Shown: piece by piece, positions 1 through 6,367 of the stretch
Position numbering within the stretch: position 1 is the first letter of the stretch
How the letters are laid out: each line of letters begins with the position of its first letter
Source: Microbacteriaceae bacterium
GTDB taxonomy: Bacteria > Actinomycetota > Actinomycetes > Actinomycetales > Microbacteriaceae
DNA length: 8,794 nucleotides
NCBI GenBank assembly: GCA_011620705.1
Contig: WOYR01000180.1
Coordinates: forward strand, 1-8,794
Direction: 5' to 3'
The notes under the pieces: generated by a model
The model's input: the letters and a program-made list of their open reading frames with translations, nothing else
Database searches by the model: none
What the model was told of the DNA's origin: nothing
Program-made: the position numbers and the translations under genes

Positions 1-992
1 GCCTCGGCGATCGAGCCGGTCTCCACGAGATCCGCGAACGAGACGATCTCGGCCTTGATGAAGCCGCGCTCGAAGTCGCTGTGGATGACGCCGGCCGCCT
101 GCGGGGCCTTGTCGCCCTTGTGGATGGTCCAGGCCCGCGACTCCTTCGGGCCGGCGGTCAGATAGGTCTGCAGCCCGAGCGTGTCGAAGCCGATCCGGGC
201 GAGCTGGTCGAGGCCGCTCTCGGTCTGGCCGGTGGACTCCAGCAGTTCGGCTGCGTCGGCTGCGTCGAGGTCCTTGAGCTCCGACTCGATCTTGGCGTCG
301 AGGAACACGGCGTGAGCGGGCGCGACCAGGGCTTCGAGCGACGCTTTGCGGGCGGCATCCCTCAGCAGCGCCTCGTCGACGTTGAAGACGTAGATGATCG
401 GCTTGGCGGTGAGCAGGCCCAGGTCCTTGAGCAGGATCAGCTCGACACCCTTGGCGGCCGAGAGCGGCGCGCCGGCATCGAGAGCGGCCCGGGCGGCGAG
501 CGCGGCATCCAGAACCGCGGGTTCCAGCTTCTTGCCGCGCACCTCCTTCTCGAGGCGCGGGATCGCCTTCTCGAGGGTCTGCAGGTCGGCGAGCGCGAGC
601 TCGGTGGTGATGGTCTCCAGATCGGATGCCGGGTTCACCTCGCCGGCGACGTGCACCACGTCCGAATCGGCGAAGCCGCGAACGACTTCGGCGATCGCGT
701 CCGCCTCGCGGATGTTGGCCAGGAACTGGTTGCCCAGCCCCTCCCCCTCGCTCGCGCCCTTCACGATGCCGGCGATGTCGACGAACGACACGGTCGCCGG
801 CACGATGCGCTCGCTGTGGAAGAGCTCGCTGAGCGTGTCGAGGCGGGCGTCCGGCAGGTTCACGACGCCGACGTTGGGCTCGATCGTGGCGAAGGGGTAG
901 TTCGCCGCGAGCACGTCGTTCTTGGTGAGCGCGTTGAAGAGGGTGGACTTGCCGACGTTGGGCAGGCCGACGATGCCGATGGTGAGAGCCAC
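1..992 (-). CDS. ychF: Redox-regulated ATPase YchF (OLA1/Obg family), 3' end cut by window edge
   Basis: Cytosolic P-loop ATPase of the TRAFAC/Obg group. The family binds ribosomes and is linked to stress and translation control. 330 codons are visible. The protein begins MALTIGIVGLPNVGKSTLFN, with the P-loop GLPNVGKS at residues 9-16, the switch II/G3 segment DIAGIVKGASEGEGLGNQF at about 72-90, and NVDE at 204-207 in place of the GTPase NKxD motif. That change is the family hallmark of ATP preference. The C-terminal TGS domain starts near residue 279 (AGPKESRAWTIHKG, then GVIHSDFERGF at about 301-311). Family members are about 357-363 residues long, so roughly 27 residues lie beyond base 1. 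The GTG at 990-992 is chosen because the conserved N-terminus begins there. There is no Shine-Dalgarno; a TAGCCT box sits 8 nt upstream, which suggests a leaderless transcript. It diverges from the exonuclease gene. Identification is very secure. Confidence 0.97.
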   Translation of the reverse strand, partial: MALTIGIVGLPNVGKSTLFNALTKNDVLAANYPFATIEPNVGVVNLPDARLDTLSELFHSERIVPATVSFVDIAGIVKGASEGEGLGNQFLANIREADAIAEVVRGFADSDVVHVAGEVNPASDLETITTELALADLQTLEKAIPRLEKEVRGKKLEPAVLDAALAARAALDAGAPLSAAKGVELILLKDLGLLTAKPIIYVFNVDEALLRDAARKASLEALVAPAHAVFLDAKIESELKDLDAADAAELLESTGQTESGLDQLARIGFDTLGLQTYLTAGPKESRAWTIHKGDKAPQAAGVIHSDFERGFIKAEIVSFADLVETGSIAE

Positions 993-1000
993 GAGGGTCA

Positions 1001-1006
1001 AGGCTA
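1001..1006 (-). promoter_or_regulatory. Putative -10 box of a leaderless ychF promoter
   Basis: On the minus strand TAGCCT (matching TANNNT) is followed by 8 nt (TGACCCTC) and then the GTG start at 992. No Shine-Dalgarno is present in those 8 nt or just upstream. That spacing would put the transcript start at or next to the GTG, as in leaderless actinobacterial mRNAs. A -35 is not convincing: GAATCC at 1024-1029 is at 17-nt spacing but a poor match. The promoter call is an inference from spacing and motif only. Confidence 0.5.
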
Positions 1007-1085
1007 CCGGGCCGCTCGTCTCGGGATTCGGCACAGCTGGGCGCGCCTCGGCCCGCTGTCGGAGCCGCGTGCGAGAGTCGGGGAC

Positions 1086-1676
1086 GTGCCGCTCGACTTC
1101 ACCGCCATCGACTTCGAGACGGCCAACGGCTCCGCCGCGAGCGCCTGCTCGGTCGGGCTGGTGAAGGTGCGCGACGGCCAGATCGTCGACCGGATCGGGT
1201 GGTTCATCCAGCCGCCGCCCGGACACGACCACTTCGTCGACTGGAACATCCGCATCCACGGCATCACGCCCCAGATGGTCGAGGGCGCCCCGAGCTGGAC
1301 CGAGCAGCTGGTCGACCTGGTTGCCTTCGCCGAGGACGACATCCTGGTCGCTCACAACGCGGGCTTCGACATGGGCGTCATCAAGTCGGCATGCGCGGCG
1401 ACCGGGATCGCCACGCCCGGCTACTCCTACCTCTGCAGCCTGCAGGTGGCGCGCAAGACCTACACGCTGGACTCCTACCGCCTGCCGGTCGCCGCGAGAG
1501 CCGCCGGCTTCGAGGATTTCGCCCACCACGACGCGGTCGCCGACTCGGAGGCCTGCGCCGCGATCATGATCCACGCGGCGGATCGCTGGGGTGCGATCGA
1601 CCTGCCGGAGCTCGCGTCCCTGGCCGGCGTGCGGCTGAGCAGCACCGTCCCGGTCGTCGCGGCCGCCGCCGGTTAG
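1086..1676 (+). CDS. Stand-alone DEDDh 3'-5' exonuclease (DnaQ/Pol III epsilon-like)
   Basis: A 196-residue protein with the complete DEDDh exonuclease fold. Exo I is DFET, with catalytic D9 and E11. Exo II is AHNAGFD, with H90-N91 and D95. Exo III is HDAVAD, with general base H148 and D153, fitting HxAxxD. All four acidic metal ligands and the histidine are present, so it should be an active two-metal 3'-5' exonuclease on DNA or RNA ends. Related actinobacterial proteins often carry a C-terminal BRCT or other domain. Here the domain is followed only by a ~20-residue Ala/Val-rich tail, so it is a minimal form. The open frame extends far upstream, but only antisense to ychF. The GTG at 1086 is the natural start because the domain begins at residue 4 and no other start codon lies between ychF and the Exo I motif in this frame. 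A weak GAGAGT (1073-1078) sits 7 nt upstream. It could serve repair or RNA turnover rather than replicative proofreading. Confidence 0.88.
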   Translation: MPLDFTAIDFETANGSAASACSVGLVKVRDGQIVDRIGWFIQPPPGHDHFVDWNIRIHGITPQMVEGAPSWTEQLVDLVAFAEDDILVAHNAGFDMGVIKSACAATGIATPGYSYLCSLQVARKTYTLDSYRLPVAARAAGFEDFAHHDAVADSEACAAIMIHAADRWGAIDLPELASLAGVRLSSTVPVVAAAAG

Positions 1677-1705
1677 TCATCGGCCGGCGCCGAGCAAGCT
1701 GCGCA

Positions 1706-1711
1706 TAGGCT
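1706..1711 (+). promoter_or_regulatory. Putative -10 box of a leaderless promoter for the reductase gene
   Basis: TAGGCT (TANNNT) is followed by GACCGG and then the ATG at 1718, so a transcript starting 7 nt after the box would begin at the A of ATG. No Shine-Dalgarno is visible. No good -35 is seen at 16-19 nt, although many actinobacterial promoters have weak -35 elements. This suggests that the reductase can be transcribed independently of the exonuclease 41 bp upstream. The call rests on motif and spacing only. Confidence 0.5.
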
Positions 1712-1717
1712 GACCGG

Positions 1718-2887
1718 ATGCCGGATCCGGACCTGTGGGATGTGATCGTCGTCGGAGCCGGCCCCGCGGGATCGAGCGCGGCGCGGGTCGCCGCCGAGGC
1801 CGGAGCCCGGGTGCTGCTGCTCGACCGCGCCCGCTTCCCGCGCTACAAGACCTGCGGCGGCGGCATCACGGGCTTCTCCCTGCGGGCGATGCCGGATGCC
1901 GCGCGCGCGGCGTTCGAGGCCGAGATCACCGATTTCGGGCTGAGCCGCAAGGGTCGTGACCGGGTCATGCTGCACGCCGACGAGCCCTTCCTCGGCATGG
2001 TGCAGCGGGAGGACTTCGATCAACTGCTGGTGGATGCCGCCGTCGCCGCGGGGGCCGACTTCCGCGACGGGGAGGCGGTGCGCGGGCTGGCGGAAGGGCA
2101 GGAGTCGGTGGCCGTCCGGCTCGAGGGCGAAGAGCTGCATGCCCGGATCGTGATCGGCGCCGACGGCTCGAACGGGCGCACGAGCGGCTACGTCGGCGTC
2201 GAGTTCGCCGGCTCCGATCTCGGCCTGGAGATCGAGCTCGCGGCACCGGATCACGACTGGATCGGCACCGCGCTCTTCGACTGGGGCGCCGATCGCGGGG
2301 CGTACGCCTGGCTCTTCCCGAAACGCCGAACTCTCACGATCGGCGTCATCCAGCGCACGGGCCTGCCGGACGCGACGCGCGCCTATCTCGAGCTCTGGCT
2401 CCGGCAGCTCGGTCTCGCCGGTGCGACCCGCCTGCGCGAGTCCGGCCACCTGACGCGCTGGCGGTCCCGCAGCTCTCCGCTCCGGCGCGGGTCCGTGCTG
2501 GTGGCCGGCGAGGCTGCCGGTCTGCTGGAGCCGTGGACCAGGGAGGGCATCTCGTTCGCGCTGCGCTCCGGCTCGATGGCGGGCGCCGCTGCCGCCTCTG
2601 CGGCCCGCACCGCTGACCCGCTTTCGCGCGAGGAGGCGCTCGACGGCTATGCCGCGGCGGTGACGCGCGAGCTCGTGCCGCAGATGCGCTCAGGGGCGGC
2701 GATGCTCGCCGTGCTCGAGCACAGCCCGGCGGCGCTGCACCGCGTGCTTGCCCACACGGCGACCGGCCGGCGCACCTTCCTCGCCCTCTGCCGCGGATCC
2801 GAGCGGGTGGACGCGCTGGTCGGGAACCCGTTCGTGCGCGCGGCGACGACCGTGCTGGGGCGGCGCACCGCACGGGCGCGGCGCTGA
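1718..2887 (+). CDS. Geranylgeranyl reductase family FAD-dependent oxidoreductase
   Basis: A 389-residue flavoprotein of the geranylgeranyl reductase branch of the p-hydroxybenzoate hydroxylase fold. Family members saturate double bonds of isoprenoid chains (menaquinone side chains, polyprenols, lipids) or act as related monooxygenases; the substrate here is not known. The Rossmann FAD motif GAGPAG is at residues 13-18. The family signature FPRYKTCGGG (40-49) includes C46. The GADGSNG motif is at 147-153, and YAWLFPK at 196-202 matches the conserved YxWxFPK substrate-pocket motif. The second FAD motif reads GEAAGLLEPWTREGI (264-278), with Glu where GD is usual. The C-terminal ~100 residues are helical and Arg/Ala-rich, with no clear transmembrane segment, so it is probably a peripheral membrane enzyme. 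The ATG at 1718 sits 7 nt after a TAGGCT box, consistent with leaderless expression. A menaquinone role like that of mycobacterial MenJ is possible, but no quinone genes are nearby. Confidence 0.88.
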   Translation: MPDPDLWDVIVVGAGPAGSSAARVAAEAGARVLLLDRARFPRYKTCGGGITGFSLRAMPDAARAAFEAEITDFGLSRKGRDRVMLHADEPFLGMVQREDFDQLLVDAAVAAGADFRDGEAVRGLAEGQESVAVRLEGEELHARIVIGADGSNGRTSGYVGVEFAGSDLGLEIELAAPDHDWIGTALFDWGADRGAYAWLFPKRRTLTIGVIQRTGLPDATRAYLELWLRQLGLAGATRLRESGHLTRWRSRSSPLRRGSVLVAGEAAGLLEPWTREGISFALRSGSMAGAAAASAARTADPLSREEALDGYAAAVTRELVPQMRSGAAMLAVLEHSPAALHRVLAHTATGRRTFLALCRGSERVDALVGNPFVRAATTVLGRRTARARR

Positions 2888-2911
2888 CGCGGCCCCAGCA
2901 CGGCGTCAGCG
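2882..2911 (+). terminator. 9-bp hairpin overlapping the reductase stop codon
   Basis: CGCTGACGC (2882-2890) and GCGTCAGCG (2903-2911) are perfect complements around a 12-nt loop. The TGA stop (2885-2887) lies inside the left arm. No T-run follows, so it would be a U-less hairpin of the kind common in high-GC actinobacteria; termination efficiency cannot be judged. It could separate transcription of the reductase from rmuC, or simply protect the mRNA 3' end. Confidence 0.45.
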
Positions 2912-2946
2912 ATCGCGGAGCGGCACCCGGAGGATGTCCGACGTGC

Positions 2947-2961
2947 CTGCGACACTCGCAG
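2947..2961. repeat. Perfect 6-bp dyad ending 1 nt before the rmuC start
   Basis: CTGCGA-CAC-TCGCAG is a perfect inverted repeat with a 3-nt centre. It stops one base before the ATG at 2963. In RNA it would form a small stable stem over the ribosome-binding region; in DNA it could be a protein site. The weak -10-like GACACT (2951-2956) lies within it, 6 nt before the ATG. The function is unknown, and a dyad this short can arise by chance in GC-rich DNA. Confidence 0.35.
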
Positions 2962-2962
2962 C

Positions 2963-4351
2963 ATGGATCCCATCGTCGCTCTTCTGCTCGGCCTGGCCGT
3001 CGGCGTGGTGCTCGGCGCCGCCATCGGAGTCCTCATCGCGCGCGGCCGCCGCATGCCGACCGCCTCGGATGCCGACCCCGCCGTCCTCGAAGCCCGGCAC
3101 GCCGTCATCGTGGCGGAGCTGCGCTCGCAGGAGTCCGCCGCGCGCGCCGAGGTGAGCGCACAGCTCGCCGCCGCCGAGGCCTCGCTCGCGGGGCTGCGCG
3201 AGCAGCTCGGTGCAGCCCAGGAGCAGTACCGCGACCTCATCGAGCGCGAGCGGCTCGACTCGCTCAAGCGGGCAGAGGCCGAGCGCGACGAGAGCAAGGT
3301 GCTGCAGGCCCTCGCCCCCGTCAAAGAGACCCTCAGCACCATGCAGCAGAAGGTCACCGAGCTCGAGACGCAGCGCGCGCAGCAGCACGGCGAGCTCTCG
3401 AATCAGCTCAGGACCGCGACCGAGTCCGAGGAGCGCCTGCGCGCGACGGCCGAGTCGCTGGCTTCGGCGCTGCGCAACAATGCCACCCGCGGCGTCTGGG
3501 GCGAGACCCAGCTGCGGACGCTGGTCGAGTCCGCGGGCCTGGTGAACCGCGTCGACTTCACGATGCAGTCGACGATCGAGTCGGAGAGCGGCACCCGCCG
3601 GCCCGACATGGTGATCAAGCTGCCGGGCGGCAAGTCGATCCCGGTGGACGCCAAGGTGCCGTACAACGCCTACATCGACGCCAGCGCGATCCCGGCGACG
3701 GCGAGCGGCGAGCAGGAGGCGCGCCGCACGCAGCTGCTGGCGCAGCACGCGAAGCAGGTCCGCAGCCACGTGGATGCCCTGGCCGTCAAGAGCTATTGGA
3801 CCGGCCTGGAATCCAGCCCGGACTTCACGATCGCGTTCATCCCGAACGAGCCGCTGCTGGCGGCGGCGATGGAGCAGGACCCGAGCCTGATGGAGTACGC
3901 CTTCTCGAAGCGCATCATCCTGGCCAACCCGGTGACGCTGTGGGCGCTGCTGAAGACGATCGCCTTCACCTGGCAGCAGGATGTGCTCACCGAGGACGCG
4001 AAGAAGCTGTTCGACCTCGGCAAGGAGCTGTACTCGCGCCTGGCCACGCTGTCGGAGCACGCAGACAGGCTGCGCGGCGCGATCGAGTCGACCGTGAAGA
4101 ACTACAACCAGTTCGCCAGTTCGCTCGAGCAGCGCGTCCTGGTGACCGCGCGCAAACTGGACGGCCTCGACGAGTCCAAGGTGATCGGCGAACCCCTCCT
4201 CATCGACCAGACGCCCAAGGTGCTGAGCCAGCCGGAACTGGTGCAGCAGGAACTGGCGGCCGTCGATGCCATGGGCGTCGGCCGCACCGAACTCGATCCC
4301 GGCCTGATGTCGCCGCCCGCCACCCGGTCCGCGAAGCCGAAGTCGGCTTAG
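2963..4351 (+). CDS. rmuC: DNA recombination protein RmuC
   Basis: A 462-residue RmuC (DUF195) protein. Order of parts: an N-terminal transmembrane helix at about residues 3-26 followed by a basic stop (RGRR); a long Glu/Ala/Gln-rich coiled coil at about 40-170; the RmuC domain at about 172-400; and a polar C-terminal tail. Family landmarks are RGVWGETQL (176-184), RPDMVIKLPGG (213-223) with IPVDAK (226-231), and the region around FIPNEPLL and TLWALLKTIAFTWQQD (about 292-340). P214-D215 plus D229-x-K231 resemble a PD-(D/E)xK nuclease core. In E. coli, rmuC loss increases inversions between short inverted repeats; the molecular activity is only partly known. The predicted topology is a single N-terminal anchor with a cytoplasmic body. 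The ATG at 2963 gives the usual membrane anchor; the ATG at 2934 and GTG at 2943 are out of frame. No Shine-Dalgarno is visible. The gene converges on the efflux operon, with 24 bp between stops. Confidence 0.95.
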   Translation: MDPIVALLLGLAVGVVLGAAIGVLIARGRRMPTASDADPAVLEARHAVIVAELRSQESAARAEVSAQLAAAEASLAGLREQLGAAQEQYRDLIERERLDSLKRAEAERDESKVLQALAPVKETLSTMQQKVTELETQRAQQHGELSNQLRTATESEERLRATAESLASALRNNATRGVWGETQLRTLVESAGLVNRVDFTMQSTIESESGTRRPDMVIKLPGGKSIPVDAKVPYNAYIDASAIPATASGEQEARRTQLLAQHAKQVRSHVDALAVKSYWTGLESSPDFTIAFIPNEPLLAAAMEQDPSLMEYAFSKRIILANPVTLWALLKTIAFTWQQDVLTEDAKKLFDLGKELYSRLATLSEHADRLRGAIESTVKNYNQFASSLEQRVLVTARKLDGLDESKVIGEPLLIDQTPKVLSQPELVQQELAAVDAMGVGRTELDPGLMSPPATRSAKPKSA

Positions 4352-4375
4352 CGGCCCCGCTGCCACCCGAGTCGC

Positions 4376-6367
4376 TCAGTCGACCGAGGCGCCGACCTCG
4401 TCGCCGATCGGGGCCGCGAACTGCGCCTCGTAGAGACGGGAGTACGCGCCCCCCTTGGCCAGCAGCTGCTCGTGCGTGCCCTGCTCCACGATCGCGCCGT
4501 TCTCCATCACCAGGATGACGTCGGCGTCCCGGATCGTCGACAGCCGGTGGGCGATGACGAAACTGGTGCGATCCTTGCGGAGCGCGCTCATCGCGCGCTG
4601 CACGAGCAGTTCGGTGCGGGTGTCGACCGAGCTGGTCGCCTCATCCAGGATCAGCACGCTCGGCCGCGCGAGGAAGGCGCGCGCGATCGTGATCAGTTGC
4701 TTCTGACCCGCGCTGATGTTGTCGCCCTCATCCTCGAGCACCGTGTCATAGCCGTCCGGCAGCGAGTGCACGAAGCGGTCGACATATGCGGCCTCGGCCA
4801 CGTCGCGGATCTCCTCATCGGTGGCACCGGGGCGCCCGTAGGCGATGTTGTCGCGGATGGTGCCGCCGAACAGCCACGTGTCCTGCAGCACCATGCCTGT
4901 GCAGGAGCGCAGCTCGGCCCGGGTCATCTGGGCGATGTCGACGCCGTCGAGAGTGATCCGCCCGGCGTCGAGTTCGTAGAACCGCATGATCAGGTTCACC
5001 AGCGTGGTCTTGCCGGCGCCGGTGGGGCCGACGACGGCGACCGTCTGCCCGGGTTCGGCCACCAGCGACAGCTCGGTGATCAACGGCTGCTCGGGGTCGT
5101 AGGAGAACGAGACGCGATCGAACACGAGCCGACCGGTGTGGGTCTTCGGCGACTCGGCGGGGTCGGCATCCGGGGTCTGCTCCGGCGCGTCGAGCAGCTC
5201 GAACACGCGCTCGGCGCTCGCGACGCCCGACTGCAGCAGATTGGCCATCGAGCCCAGCTGCGACAGGGGCTGGGTGAACTGCCGGGAGTATTGGATGAAC
5301 GCCTGCACGTCGCCGATACGCAGCGAGCCGTTCGCGACCAGCAGCCCGCCTGCGACGGCGATGCCCACATAGACCAGGTTGCCCACGAACATGGTGGACG
5401 GCATGATCAGCCCGCTCACGAATTGGGCGCCGAAGCTGGCCTTGAACAGCTCCTCGTTCTTCTCGGCGAAACGCTTCTCGACCTCCTGATGACGGCCGAA
5501 GACCTTCACCAGCGAGTGGCCGGTGTAACCCTCCTCGATCTGCGCGTTCAGAGCCCCGGTGTGCTTCCACTGGGTGACGAACTGCTTCTGCGAGCGCCTG
5601 CCGATCACGACCGTGATCCCCAAGGTGATCGGGATGGTGATCAGGGCGATCACGGCGAGCAGCGGCGAGATCACGAACATCATGACGAGCACGCCGATCA
5701 CGGTCAGCAACGAGACGATCAGCTGGCTCATGGTCTGCTGCAGGCTCTGCGAGATGTTGTCGATGTCGTTGGTGACGCGGCTGAGCAGCTCGCCGCGCGG
5801 CGTCTTGTCGAAGTAGGTGAGCGGCAGCCTGTGGATCTTGGCTTCGACATCCTCACGCAGCCGGAACACGGTGCGCTGCGTCACCCCGTTGAGCAGGTAG
5901 GCCTGCAGCCAGCTGAAGACGGAGGAGAACACATAGAGCAGCAGAACGATGCCGAGCACCAGTTGCAGCGCCGAGAAGTCGATCCCCTGGCCGGGATGCA
6001 GATCCAGCCCGCTGAGCAGATCGGCCTGCTGATTCTCCCCCTTCGCCCGCAGCCCAGCGATGACCTGCGCCTTGGTGGCGCCCGCCGGCAGCGACTTGGA
6101 GACGACCCCGTCGAAGATCAGGTTGGTGGCCTGGCCCAGGATCTTCGGGCCCAGCACGCTGAGCGCGACGCTGACCACGCCGAGCAGCACGACGAGGACG
6201 ATCATCGCGCGCTCCGGGCGCAGGCGGCCGATCAGGCGCTTCGCCGAATCTCCGAAGTTGCGCGCCTTCTCGGCCGGACCCTGCATGCCGCCGAATCGGC
6301 CGCCTCCGCCGGGGCCCCTGCGCGCCGGAGGGGCCGGCGTCGCCGTTGCCGCCGTATCGGCGCTCAC
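4376..6367 (-). CDS. ABC exporter half-transporter, catalytically intact subunit (heterodimeric multidrug type)
   Basis: A 663-residue fused membrane plus ATPase half-transporter. A Pro/Gly-rich N-terminus (1-45, with GPAEKARNF at 30-38) precedes a six-helix type I exporter domain at about 52-385, with an unusually long external segment of about 45 residues between helices 1 and 2. The NBD spans about 413-650: A-loop Y423, Walker A GPTGAGKTT (447-455), Q-loop Q495, signature ISAGQ (551-555), Walker B VLILDE (571-576) with catalytic E576, D-loop SSVD (579-582), switch H607. Catalytic Glu and His are intact, but the signature has Ile-Ser-Ala in place of Leu-Ser-Gly. That is the pattern of TM288/BmrD/LmrD-like partners. 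It should pair with the product of the preceding gene to export drugs or lipophilic compounds. The GTG start overlaps the preceding TGA (GTGA) and has AGGAGG at 6372-6377, 4 nt upstream. The substrate cannot be read from sequence. Confidence 0.93.
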   Translation of the reverse strand: MSADTAATATPAPPARRGPGGGGRFGGMQGPAEKARNFGDSAKRLIGRLRPERAMIVLVVLLGVVSVALSVLGPKILGQATNLIFDGVVSKSLPAGATKAQVIAGLRAKGENQQADLLSGLDLHPGQGIDFSALQLVLGIVLLLYVFSSVFSWLQAYLLNGVTQRTVFRLREDVEAKIHRLPLTYFDKTPRGELLSRVTNDIDNISQSLQQTMSQLIVSLLTVIGVLVMMFVISPLLAVIALITIPITLGITVVIGRRSQKQFVTQWKHTGALNAQIEEGYTGHSLVKVFGRHQEVEKRFAEKNEELFKASFGAQFVSGLIMPSTMFVGNLVYVGIAVAGGLLVANGSLRIGDVQAFIQYSRQFTQPLSQLGSMANLLQSGVASAERVFELLDAPEQTPDADPAESPKTHTGRLVFDRVSFSYDPEQPLITELSLVAEPGQTVAVVGPTGAGKTTLVNLIMRFYELDAGRITLDGVDIAQMTRAELRSCTGMVLQDTWLFGGTIRDNIAYGRPGATDEEIRDVAEAAYVDRFVHSLPDGYDTVLEDEGDNISAGQKQLITIARAFLARPSVLILDEATSSVDTRTELLVQRAMSALRKDRTSFVIAHRLSTIRDADVILVMENGAIVEQGTHEQLLAKGGAYSRLYEAQFAAPIGDEVGASVD

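Noticed and set aside
81..1085. Long open frame on the plus strand that would extend the exonuclease by 335 residues
   Set aside because: It runs antisense through ychF, whose minus-strand product is conserved end to end. The extra residues are low-complexity Gly/Arg/Glu/Leu and resemble no domain. It is a product of GC-rich codon use; the exonuclease domain begins at the GTG at 1086.
1667..1689. CGCCGG/CCGGCG inverted repeat around the exonuclease stop, a possible terminator
   Set aside because: A 6-bp all-GC arm pair with an 11-nt loop and no T-run is expected by chance at this composition.
4350..4361. AGCGGCCCCGCT palindrome between the convergent rmuC and ABC stops, a possible bidirectional terminator
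   Set aside because: The stem is only 4 bp with a 4-nt loop and there is no T-run on either side. It is too weak to call in DNA this rich in G and C.
2906..4366. 486-residue open frame antisense to rmuC
   Set aside because: The Arg/Leu/His/Gln-rich translation is typical of the antisense frame of a high-GC gene. rmuC is unmistakable on the other strand.
4376..6367. ISAGQ signature read as a sign of a broken ABC gene
   Set aside because: Walker A, Walker B, Q-loop, D-loop and H-loop are all intact, and degenerate signatures are normal in this partner of heterodimeric exporters. It is not a pseudogene.
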